Assembly: GCF_025060895.1 (NCBI RefSeq)
Contig: NZ_JANZKV010000012.1
Span: 61,157 to 125,156, forward strand
From: Stieleria sedimenti
Lineage (GTDB): Bacteria; Planctomycetota; Planctomycetia; Pirellulales; Pirellulaceae
Direction of reading: 5' to 3'
Length of the DNA stretch: 64,000 bases
Shown: one piece after another, positions 8,740 to 16,237 of the stretch
How the letters are laid out: the number at the start of each line of letters is the position of its first letter
Numbering within the stretch: position 1 is the stretch's first letter
Program-made: the position numbers and the translations under genes
The notes under the pieces: generated by a model
What the model was told of the DNA's origin: nothing
The model's database searches: none
The model's input: only the letters and a program-made list of their open reading frames with translations

Positions 8740-8910
8740 CGGCAAGCGGGGTGTCTTTCGTTAGCGGAACGGCGCGAGCGGGCTGTCGGTTTTGTGAGCC
8801 GCGACGCGTAAGCGGCCGGGCACGGCGACGTTGCCCGAGGCCTGACGGCCAGCCGCTCACCATTCACTCAGCAGAACCCGACTCAATCGACAGCCCGCGT
8901 GCCGTCCGGT
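8740..8910. repeat. palindromic repeat, type A, interrupted by a mobile element
   Basis: Bases 8760-8779 (GTTAGCGGAACGGCGCGAGC) are identical to 62357-62376. Bases 8903-8910 (CGTCCGGT) equal 62377-62384, the bases that directly follow there. Between them in this copy lies a 117-bp palindromic element plus one 6-bp duplicate. The outer part 8740-8757 (CAAGCGGGGTGTCT) also recurs near 62425-62445 in inverted orientation (CACCCCGCTTG). So this is a dispersed repeat disrupted here. Confidence 0.75.
8780..8896. mobile_element. miniature inverted-repeat element (type B), copy 1
   Basis: This 117-bp non-coding element has inverted ends GGGCTGTCG (8780-8788) and CGACAGCCC (8888-8896), flanked by GCGAGC (8774-8779) and GCGTGC (8897-8902), a 5-of-6 direct repeat. 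Inside is an imperfect hairpin built on GTGAGCCGCGACGCGTAAGC and its counterpart ending GCCAGCCGCTCAC. Removing the element and one 6-bp copy restores the sequence seen at 62371-62384. No transposase is encoded here; movement would need one in trans. Confidence 0.7.
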
Positions 8911-8916
8911 CTCACC

Positions 8917-10128
8917 CTAACTTTGCACGCAGGCGAGGGTTTGTTCGGCGATTTCGAATTCTTCGTCGGTGCTGACGACCAGGACTTTCACACGGCTGTC
9001 GGATGTTTGGATTTCGCAAATCGGTGGCTCGACCGCGGTGTTCAGAACGGGGTCGATGGCGATGCCGAGCGTTTCCAAGTCGCTGCAGCTGCGGGCCCGG
9101 ATCTGGGGTGAATGCTCGCCGATACCGGCGGTGAAGGCGACGGCGTCCAATCGCCCCAGCACCGCATGGTACGCCCCCAAATACTTTTTGATTCGATAGA
9201 CGAACATCTCCACCGCCAAGGCCGCGGCCTGATCACCGTTCGATTCCATCGACAACACTTCTCGCATGTCGTTGGCCCCGCACAGTCCCTTGAGACCGCT
9301 CTGCATGTTCAACACTCCGTCCATCTGATCCACACTCATCCCGGATTCCTTCCCCATGTGAATCAGAATCGCGGGATCAAGATCGCCGCAGCGGGTCCCC
9401 ATCACCAAGCCTTCCAACGGGGTCAAGCCCATCGAGGTGTCCACGCTGACGCCGCCCCGAATCGCCGTCGCGCTCGCCCCGTTCCCCAGATGGAACACGA
9501 TCGTGTTCAGTTCGGCCAAGGGACGCCCGAGATGGCGAGCGACCTGCTTGGCAACGTAGGCGTGGGAGGTACCGTGAAAGCCATAGCGGCGCATGCCATA
9601 TCGCTGGTACCAAGTTTGTGGGACGGCATAGCGATACGCATGAGGCGGCAACGTCTGGTGGTAGGCGGTGTCAAACACGGCGACTTGGGGGACCTCCGGA
9701 AATGCCGATCGCGCGACCTCCATTCCGATCAGGTTGGCGGGATGGTGCAGCGGCGCGAGCGGCACCAGTTCTTCCATCGTCCGAATCAAGTGGTCGTCGA
9801 TCAACGTCGGACCGGAGAACGTTTCTCCGCCGTGCACGGCTCGATGACCGATACCGACCAGGTACTGACCGCCGGCAAAGCTTGCGTTTTCTGACAGCGC
9901 ACGTCGAATCAGGTCCATGCCCTGGCGGTGATCGGGAACCGAAACTTCGATTGAGCGAGACTGGGACGGGGACTTTGGCGTCGACGCCGGTAACGTTTGT
10001 TTCAGGCGGCTCTCGCCTTCGCCGATCCGTTCGACGAGCCCGGATTCGAGCGCGCCAGCGGCATCCATGTCAAATAGCTCGTACTTGATCGACGAGCTGC
10101 CGGAATTGAGGACCAGGATTTGTTTCAC
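8917..10128 (-). CDS. ackA: acetate kinase
   Basis: The 403-aa product converts acetyl phosphate + ADP to acetate + ATP (reversible) in the cytoplasm. It has the acetokinase signatures: N-terminal ILVLNSGSSSIKYELF with Asn and Ser phosphate ligands, GIGHRAVHGGETFS, VAVFDTAYHQTLPPHAY, FHLGNGASATAIRGG, DTSMGLTPLEGLVMGTRCGD, and AFTAGIGEHSPQIR. Length is normal (~400 aa). The GTG start overlaps the pta stop (GTGA), so the two are translated as a coupled pair, pta first. Together they link acetyl-CoA to acetate and ATP. The 3' end meets the repeat region at 8740-8910. Confidence 0.97.
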   Translation of the reverse strand: MKQILVLNSGSSSIKYELFDMDAAGALESGLVERIGEGESRLKQTLPASTPKSPSQSRSIEVSVPDHRQGMDLIRRALSENASFAGGQYLVGIGHRAVHGGETFSGPTLIDDHLIRTMEELVPLAPLHHPANLIGMEVARSAFPEVPQVAVFDTAYHQTLPPHAYRYAVPQTWYQRYGMRRYGFHGTSHAYVAKQVARHLGRPLAELNTIVFHLGNGASATAIRGGVSVDTSMGLTPLEGLVMGTRCGDLDPAILIHMGKESGMSVDQMDGVLNMQSGLKGLCGANDMREVLSMESNGDQAAALAVEMFVYRIKKYLGAYHAVLGRLDAVAFTAGIGEHSPQIRARSCSDLETLGIAIDPVLNTAVEPPICEIQTSDSRVKVLVVSTDEEFEIAEQTLACVQS

Positions 10129-12224
10129 GATTCCGCTCCGTTGCGCTGTGCCTGGATCGCCGTGATCGCGACGGTGTTGACGATGTCGGTGACGGTGCAG
10201 CCGCGGCTCAGGTCATTGACGGGTTTTTTCAGCCCTTGCATTACCGGGCCGATCGCCACGGCGTCGGCGGATCGTTGCACGGCTTTGTAGGTGTTGTTGC
10301 CTGTGTTCAGATCGGGAAAGATGAAGACCGTCGCGCGGCCGGCGATTTGGCTGTCGGGAAGTTTGGTTTTGGCAACGCCGGGATCGATCGCCGCGTCGTA
10401 CTGAATGGGACCTTCGATCAATAAATCTGGTCGGGCCTGGCGGACCAGCGCGGTCGCCTGTTTGACCCGCTCGACCTCTTCGCCGCTGCCCGATTGGCCG
10501 GTCGAATAGGACAGCATGGCGATGATCGGATCAATACCGAATGCTTTTGCGGTGCCGGCGGAACTGATCGCGATGTCTGCCAGTTGTGCGGGATTCGGTC
10601 TCGGGTTGATCGCGCAGTCGCCGTAGACGAGGACGCGATCCTTCAAGCACATTAGAAACACGCTCGAGACGATCGAGCATCCCGGTTTGGTTCGAATCAC
10701 TTGTAGAGCCGGACGTATGGTGTGGGCGGTCGTGTGTGCCGCACCGGAAACCATTCCGTCGGCGATGCCCTCGTACACCATCATGGTGCCAAAATAGCTG
10801 ACATCCTGGACCGTATCGTGGGCCTGATCCTCGGTGACTCCCTTGTGTTGACGCAGTTGGAAGAATCGTTGTGCGAACGATTCCCGGTAGGGATTGTCAG
10901 TGGGATCGATGATCTCGACGCCGGCCAGGTCGATTCCCGATTCGTCCGCCAGCGTGCGGATCTTGAGCGGATCGCCGAGCAAGACGATCTCAGCGACGTC
11001 ACGTCGACGCAAAATCTCGGTGGCCCTCAGAATTCGCTCGTCTTCTCCCTCGGGCAACACAATCCGTTGGCGGCGGCGTTTCGCCTGTTCGATCAATTCG
11101 TATTCGAACATCGCCGGTGTGACGACGGTCGAGCGTGCGACGTCGATCCGCTCGACCAAGGCTTCGGGATCGATCGATGATTCGAAGACACCCAAGGCGG
11201 CTTGGATTTTTCGTTCGTTGTCGGGGGTGATGGCTCCGTCGACGGACATCACGTTTCTGACCGTTTCGTAGGTATCGGTCTCGACGGCAAAGGTCGGAAT
11301 CAATGGGCGGCGAATGCCCTCGATCAATCGGGTCACGCTTTCGGGAGGACGCATGCCACCGGTCAGCACAATCCCGGAGATTTTGGGGTAGTTGTCCGAC
11401 GCGACCGTGGCCAGACATCCCAGCAGAATGTCACTGCGATCACCGGGAGTGATCACCAGCTTGCTTTCCTGGACCCGCTCCAGAAAATTGGGCAACTGCA
11501 TGGCCGCAACCGAGATCGTCAGGATCTCCCGATTCAGATCCATTTCGCCGTCACGAATCGGGACCGCCCCGAGCGCCTCGGCGACCGCGCCGACCGTGGG
11601 CGCTTCCAACGTCGGTTCGTCGGCGACAAAAAAGACCGGGTCGTCATAGAGCCAACTCTTTTGCACCTCGCGTCGTACCGCTTCGATGTTGTCGGTTGCG
11701 ACGCGATTGACGAAATTTGCTGTGACCGTGCAGCCTTCGTCGACCATCGCAATTCTGGTCGAATGCACGGCGCTGCGAACGCTTTCGGGTGACTTGTTTC
11801 GTCCCGACAGCACGTTGACGACGGGGGTCCCGAGATGCGTGGCGATCTGCGCGCTCAGGTCGAACTCGAACGCCGATGCGACATCTTCAAAATCGGTGCC
11901 CTCACAGAGAACAAAGTCGGACCTCGCTTCAATCGCCTTGTACCTCTCCAAGATGATTCGTAGCAGCACCGACAGTCCTTTCTCGGTCGCGATCGCTTGT
12001 GCGTCATCCGAGGTGAACGCATAACTTTCTTCGTAGTCTTGCTTCAGAGAGTACCGGTTGAGCAGCAGCTCGGTATCGTTGTCGCGTTTACCGTTGCCGC
12101 GAATGATCGGGCGAAAGAAGCCCAGACGCTCGACGCGTCGTGACAGCACTTCCATGATGCCGAGCACCACGAGGGACTTGCCGCTGTCGGGTTCACCTGC
12201 GGCAATGTAAAGGTTTTTGGCCAT
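10125..12224 (-). CDS. pta: phosphate acetyltransferase (long, P-loop/DRTGG-containing form)
   Basis: The 699-aa enzyme forms acetyl phosphate from acetyl-CoA and phosphate. It is the long three-domain type: an N-terminal BioD-like P-loop domain (GEPDSGKSLVVLGIMEVL, residues ~8-25), a middle DRTGG-like regulatory domain (~residues 215-330), and a C-terminal PTA_PTB catalytic domain from ~residue 380 (RIVLPEGEDERILRAT, VSGAAHTTAHTIRPALQVI, SYSTGQSGSGEEVERV, FPDLNTGNNTYKAVQRSA). Length and order match E. coli Pta (714 aa). It begins with ATG at 12224 and is coupled to ackA. The upstream 206-bp gap holds a hairpin at 12299-12329 and should contain its promoter. Confidence 0.97.
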   Translation of the reverse strand: MAKNLYIAAGEPDSGKSLVVLGIMEVLSRRVERLGFFRPIIRGNGKRDNDTELLLNRYSLKQDYEESYAFTSDDAQAIATEKGLSVLLRIILERYKAIEARSDFVLCEGTDFEDVASAFEFDLSAQIATHLGTPVVNVLSGRNKSPESVRSAVHSTRIAMVDEGCTVTANFVNRVATDNIEAVRREVQKSWLYDDPVFFVADEPTLEAPTVGAVAEALGAVPIRDGEMDLNREILTISVAAMQLPNFLERVQESKLVITPGDRSDILLGCLATVASDNYPKISGIVLTGGMRPPESVTRLIEGIRRPLIPTFAVETDTYETVRNVMSVDGAITPDNERKIQAALGVFESSIDPEALVERIDVARSTVVTPAMFEYELIEQAKRRRQRIVLPEGEDERILRATEILRRRDVAEIVLLGDPLKIRTLADESGIDLAGVEIIDPTDNPYRESFAQRFFQLRQHKGVTEDQAHDTVQDVSYFGTMMVYEGIADGMVSGAAHTTAHTIRPALQVIRTKPGCSIVSSVFLMCLKDRVLVYGDCAINPRPNPAQLADIAISSAGTAKAFGIDPIIAMLSYSTGQSGSGEEVERVKQATALVRQARPDLLIEGPIQYDAAIDPGVAKTKLPDSQIAGRATVFIFPDLNTGNNTYKAVQRSADAVAIGPVMQGLKKPVNDLSRGCTVTDIVNTVAITAIQAQRNGAES

Positions 12225-12298
12225 TGAACTCGATCCGGATGCGTCGATTACGGTCGCTGATGCAATGGTTTTACAGCGTCACCGTCGACAGCAACATC

Positions 12299-12329
12299 GG
12301 GTGTGACCGATTCTTGTTCAGTCACACCC
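12299..12329 (-). terminator. hairpin between Gfo/Idh gene and pta
   Basis: A perfect 9-bp stem (GGGTGTGAC at 12299-12307, GTCACACCC at 12321-12329) with a 13-base loop lies ~100 bp past the stop of the oxidoreductase gene and upstream of pta. There is no T-tract, so it is either a Rho-assisted terminator or an operator-like palindrome for pta-ackA. Confidence 0.4.
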
Positions 12330-12430
12330 CGGGATGATCTCCAGGACGATCTCCGCAGCGCGGCCGGCGACCACCTTCGGACGCGCGAAGGTGGCGGCGT
12401 GGATTCCCGCGTCGGCGTCGCCAAAGAGGA

Positions 12431-13606
12431 CTAGAGATCGACCCAGGTCGAACCGTTGGCCGAACTGTTGACCGCGGCTTGAACAAAGTTCATCCCGTTG
12501 AGCCCGTCTTGCACGTTGGCGTACTTGCTGCCGTCACAGCTGAAGGGCTGGCCATCGTTGTAGGCTCGCACATCTTGTTCGAAGCAACGATGCAGGCGTG
12601 CATAGGCATCGTGGAAGGCTTCCGGGTGACCGGCCGGGATGTTGGGCTCGGCCATCAGCTCCTCCGGCAAATCGCCGAGGAATCCGTCGTTGGCGGAAAC
12701 CGCACCGCGGAAATACGTGCGGTCCGGCTGATCGGGCAACAAAATTTTCAGCTGTTCGGGGAACTCCTGGTCCCAGATCAACGTGCCCTTGGTGCCGTTG
12801 ACTTCGATGCCCAGGTCGTTCTTGTGGCCGATGGCGATCTGCGACGCGCGGACGAGCGCCTTGCCGCCGTTGGACAGTTCGCAGTAGGTCGTGAAGTGAT
12901 CGTCCAGTAGACGCCCACCGACGAAGGTGACCAGGTTGGCCTGGACCTTGGTGACATCAAGTCCGGTGACGTACCGCAGTTGCATCAGTGCGTGCGTTCC
13001 GATGTCGCCGCCACAGCAGCTGATCCCGGACTTTTTCGGATCGACGCGCCACTCGGCCTGGGCGACGCCCGCATCTTCGGTTCGCCCGGCCAGCCAGCCC
13101 TGCAAGTAACGTGAATCGGCCCAACGGACCTCGCCCAGTAAACCGCTGGTGACGATGAAGCGGGCGAACCGGCTGGTCCAGTGACCGAGATAGGTGTGTG
13201 CGACGCCGAAGGGGATTTTGGCTTCTTCCACCGCATCGACCAACTGCCGAGCTTCGTCGAGATTGAGCGTCAGCGGTTTCTCGCAAAACACGGGAATCCC
13301 CGCGCGGACGCATTTGATCGACGGGTCGAAGTGAACATGGTTGGGTGTGACCACGACCACATAATCGACGCGTTCGCCGATCGGTTTTTTGGATTCCACC
13401 TCGATCATTTCGTCATAGTTGGTGTATCCCGTGATCGGGTAGTCCCAGTTGGCCGCTTCCTCCAAGGCCACTTTGGGGTCGGGATGCAGTGCCGCGGCGA
13501 CCACGCGCCGGGTGCCGTCAAAATGAATCGCGCGTTGATGCGGTTGGACGATGAATGCACCACCGCCACCGCCGATCAAACCAACATTGAGGGGTCGTTG
13601 ACTCAT
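12431..13606 (-). CDS. Gfo/Idh/MocA family NAD(P)-dependent oxidoreductase
   Basis: The 391-aa protein has an N-terminal Rossmann fold (NVGLIGGGGGAFIVQPHQ, residues ~7-24), then the family hallmark PVFCEKPLTLNLDEA with the catalytic EKP lysine, and GVAHTYLGHW. The C-terminal alpha/beta domain carries GGDIGTHALMQLRYVTG. The family oxidises or epimerises sugars, inositols or their derivatives; the substrate cannot be read from the sequence. It is monocistronic with ATG at 13606 and has no signal peptide, so it is cytoplasmic. Planctomycetes carry dozens of paralogs. A hairpin lies downstream. Confidence 0.92.
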   Translation of the reverse strand: MSQRPLNVGLIGGGGGAFIVQPHQRAIHFDGTRRVVAAALHPDPKVALEEAANWDYPITGYTNYDEMIEVESKKPIGERVDYVVVVTPNHVHFDPSIKCVRAGIPVFCEKPLTLNLDEARQLVDAVEEAKIPFGVAHTYLGHWTSRFARFIVTSGLLGEVRWADSRYLQGWLAGRTEDAGVAQAEWRVDPKKSGISCCGGDIGTHALMQLRYVTGLDVTKVQANLVTFVGGRLLDDHFTTYCELSNGGKALVRASQIAIGHKNDLGIEVNGTKGTLIWDQEFPEQLKILLPDQPDRTYFRGAVSANDGFLGDLPEELMAEPNIPAGHPEAFHDAYARLHRCFEQDVRAYNDGQPFSCDGSKYANVQDGLNGMNFVQAAVNSSANGSTWVDL

Positions 13607-13720
13607 AAGATTCGCTGCCGTGTTTCGATTAGAAAGGAGTCTTGTTCGTTGCCCACCGATCTTGGGGGATGCTAAGTATAGGGCGTGGCGCCAACGGTCA
13701 ACAAGCCACCGAAGCGGTCA

Positions 13721-15850
13721 CTATTTTTCACCCGCGAGCGCTTCGGCGATATTGACCAGGTGGTCGCGGACGCGTCGGTAGGCAGCCACCATGCGGTTGT
13801 ACGAGACCAATGAGCGGACTTCGAGCTGTTCTTCCGGCGGTTTGGAAATCACCCCCTTGTACAGCGACTTGGCATGCTTGGTGATCGACTCGCCGTGCGG
13901 AAGTGCTTCCACGGCCCCGCCGGCGTGGCCGAGTTGCTCGTAATAGTTGCTGACAAGACTCAGGTAGTCGGACACCATCGTGTGCAACTCCATCAGTTCC
14001 TGTTGCTGAGCGTCGGGCAATCGCAATTCGTGTCGTTCGAGGTGGCGATGCGCTTTGACCACCGTTGCGATGCAGTCGCTGATCGATTCGTACTCGTCGA
14101 CCAGTCGCAGCTGCCGACGGGATTCGGCGACCACATCATGGGGAACATTGCCGACCAACAAGTTGGACATGAAGGTGACGATTTCGTTCTGCATGACATC
14201 GAGTTCTTCCTCCATGTCTAGGATTTGTTTTCGTAATTGCTTGCCCGGGCCGTCGGTCTCATGCAGTTCCTTCAACCACGCCATCATCTGCTTGCAGGCG
14301 TTGACCATGCGGAGGACTTCGACACGGGATTGCTCGACAGCGACGACCGGGGATTCGAGCATGCGAATGTCGAGATTGGTCAGATGCTCTTCCTCGTCCG
14401 ACGGCCTCCTGCGATCGGGAATGACCCGTTTCAGTGCCGTCGCGATGTATCCGGCCAGCGGTAGAAACACAATCGTGTTGGTCACGTTAAAGCCGGTGTG
14501 TGCCATCGCAATCGCGGCTGTGATTTCAGCGCTTGAGATCACCCCCAGCGTCATGTCCGCGTTGGTGTCGCCCGCGACGACATAGCGAACCAGCATCAGG
14601 TAAAAGTGGAACACGGCGGTGATCCAGGCGACGCCCAACACGTTGAAAACGATATGGAAATAGGCCGCCCGTTTGGCGTTGGTGTTGGATCCGAAAGACG
14701 CCAACCATGCGGTGATGGTCGTGCCGATGTTCTCACCCAGCACCAGCGCCGCCGCGGTATCAAAATCGATCACGCCGATCTGAGCCAGGCCGATCGTGAT
14801 ACCCAACGTGGCCGAAGACGATTGCACGATGAAGGTCAGCACACAGCCGACCAGGGCGCACTTCAATACGCCCAGGTAGGTGCCGGCATCAAAGGCCTTG
14901 AACCAAGCCTCGAACTCGGGCAATTCTTTGACGATCGCGAAACCGTCTTTCATCAGCTCCAGTCCCAGGAACACGAGCCCCAGGCCCATCACGGCCAAGG
15001 CACAGTATCGCAGCCGATCTCGCTTGGAAAACAGGTAGAAGAACGCCGCGGCGCCGGCCAACGGAAGGCCGTATTTTCCGATTTTTAAAACCAGGATCCA
15101 GCCGGTGATCGTGGTCCCGATGTTGGCCCCCATGATCACGCCGACCGCTTGGGTCAGCGTCATGAAACCACTGTTGACGAACCCCACGACCATCACCGTC
15201 GTGATCGAACTGGATTGCACCAGCATCGTGACCAAAACCCCGACCCCGGTCGCCATCAGGCGATTGTCCGTGACGATGCTGATCATCCGCCGCAGCCCGT
15301 TGCCCGCGATCGCCTGCAGCCCCTCGGAGAGGTTTTTCATCCCCAACAGAAACAGCCCCAGGCCACCGAGCACCGTGAGAATCAACTTCCAGTAATCGGG
15401 TTCCCACAGCTCGACGTAGAACTTGGTGTCGACGGTTTTTCCCGAAGCACTCGTCGCCCGCAACAGGACCTCGCGCTTCTTGGCCGTTTTTCGTTGCCAA
15501 TTCAATTGAAGCCGGTGTCCGTCGACCACCGCCTCCGCGACATCTTTTTTGCTCCGCAGCACTTCGATTTCGAACGGCTCGTCGCCGATCTCGGTTTCGG
15601 CAAAAATTTTTGATAAATCGATCAGCGTGGCGGGGGATCCGAGAAACGCTTTCTGGTCCGGAATCAGCTTGATCGTCAATCCGTTTGAGTCCCCCGGAAT
15701 CCCAGTCGCCGGGGCGTCCGAGACGTTCTCCGATGGAGTGTCCGTCTGCGGGGCGGCGACAACTGTGCCGGCGAATTGGCCGAACAGGAGTGTGGAAACG
15801 AGCAACGCAAGACCAAGGCCCCCCCTCCAACCACGGTAAACCGATCGCAA
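13721..15850 (-). CDS. Na/Pi-cotransporter family protein with extracytoplasmic N-terminal domain and PhoU tail
   Basis: I place the start at TTG 15850 (709 aa). It gives a signal peptide (core GLGLALLVSTLLFGQFAG, then VVAA). The frame continues upstream to 16051, but those 67 codons read through a mobile repeat. After the signal comes a ~115-residue extracytoplasmic beta-rich domain, then membrane segments with the duplicated PF02690 motif: VQSSSITTVMVVGFV and VQSSSATLGITIGLA, each followed by GxNIGTTIT. The last ~190 residues form a PhoU-like helical domain. The family moves phosphate with Na+ across the inner membrane. The predicted outside domain is unusual. It is divergent from a second family member at 16238. 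Confidence 0.85.
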   Translation of the reverse strand: MRSVYRGWRGGLGLALLVSTLLFGQFAGTVVAAPQTDTPSENVSDAPATGIPGDSNGLTIKLIPDQKAFLGSPATLIDLSKIFAETEIGDEPFEIEVLRSKKDVAEAVVDGHRLQLNWQRKTAKKREVLLRATSASGKTVDTKFYVELWEPDYWKLILTVLGGLGLFLLGMKNLSEGLQAIAGNGLRRMISIVTDNRLMATGVGVLVTMLVQSSSITTVMVVGFVNSGFMTLTQAVGVIMGANIGTTITGWILVLKIGKYGLPLAGAAAFFYLFSKRDRLRYCALAVMGLGLVFLGLELMKDGFAIVKELPEFEAWFKAFDAGTYLGVLKCALVGCVLTFIVQSSSATLGITIGLAQIGVIDFDTAAALVLGENIGTTITAWLASFGSNTNAKRAAYFHIVFNVLGVAWITAVFHFYLMLVRYVVAGDTNADMTLGVISSAEITAAIAMAHTGFNVTNTIVFLPLAGYIATALKRVIPDRRRPSDEEEHLTNLDIRMLESPVVAVEQSRVEVLRMVNACKQMMAWLKELHETDGPGKQLRKQILDMEEELDVMQNEIVTFMSNLLVGNVPHDVVAESRRQLRLVDEYESISDCIATVVKAHRHLERHELRLPDAQQQELMELHTMVSDYLSLVSNYYEQLGHAGGAVEALPHGESITKHAKSLYKGVISKPPEEQLEVRSLVSYNRMVAAYRRVRDHLVNIAEALAGEK

Positions 15851-15852
15851 GC

Positions 15853-15966
15853 GGGCTGTCGATTTAGTCGATGTTCCGAAATCAATGCCATGATGACAGC
15901 CCGACGCGTGAGCGAGGGGCGCCGCGTGGCCCCTTGCTAACGCGTGCGGGCTTAAATCGACAGCCC
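15853..15966. mobile_element. miniature inverted-repeat element (type B), copy 2
   Basis: This 114-bp element has ends GGGCTGTCGATTTA and TAAATCGACAGCCC (perfect 14-bp inverted repeats) and is flanked by perfect 6-bp direct repeats GCAAGC (15847-15852 and 15967-15972), as left by transposition. The interior hairpin pairs AGCCCGACGCGTGAGC with a partner around GCTAACGCGTGCGGGC. It lies at the 5' end of the - strand Na/Pi gene: the preferred TTG start (15848-15850) is inside the left duplicate. It shares ends with the copy at 8780-8896 but differs inside. Confidence 0.75.
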
Positions 15967-16203
15967 GCAAGCGTCCCGGACGGCATTGACGCACCGAATC
16001 AAGAGGCAGGGGCCGACCGAAGCTATTTCTGGGGTTGCGCGTCACTGTCATGCTTTGTTGTGGTCGAAGGCCGATGAACCGGTGTGGTGTCGACGAGGTG
16101 GTGCCGATCAGCCCGTGCGTATTCGCCCATCCGTCTGCCGGCGCGAGTGTCCGAACTGTCCAGTGGCCAAATTGGGGCGAAGCTTGTGTTAAGCTTTGGG
16201 GAA

Positions 16204-16215
16204 ATTCACGTGAAT
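16204..16215. promoter_or_regulatory. 12-bp perfect palindrome upstream of Na/Pi gene
   Basis: ATTCACGTGAAT is a perfect palindrome ending 22 bp before the GTG start at 16238. It could be a dimeric regulator's operator. No matching second copy was noticed, so the call is weak. Confidence 0.3.
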
Positions 16216-16237
16216 CTTAATCTCTTATCGGACCGCC

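Noticed and set aside
14889..15830. 313-aa open frame antisense-frame overlap in the Na/Pi gene
   Set aside because: Same strand but another frame of a clear transporter; translation is Arg/Gly/Asp-rich.
16044..16050. CTGTCAT, half of a PHO box, between the Na/Pi genes
   Set aside because: Only one half-site; the expected second repeat 11 bp away is absent.
15851..16051. 67-codon N-terminal extension of the - strand Na/Pi protein
   Set aside because: It translates the mobile repeat and lies before a good signal peptide, so I took TTG 15850 as start.
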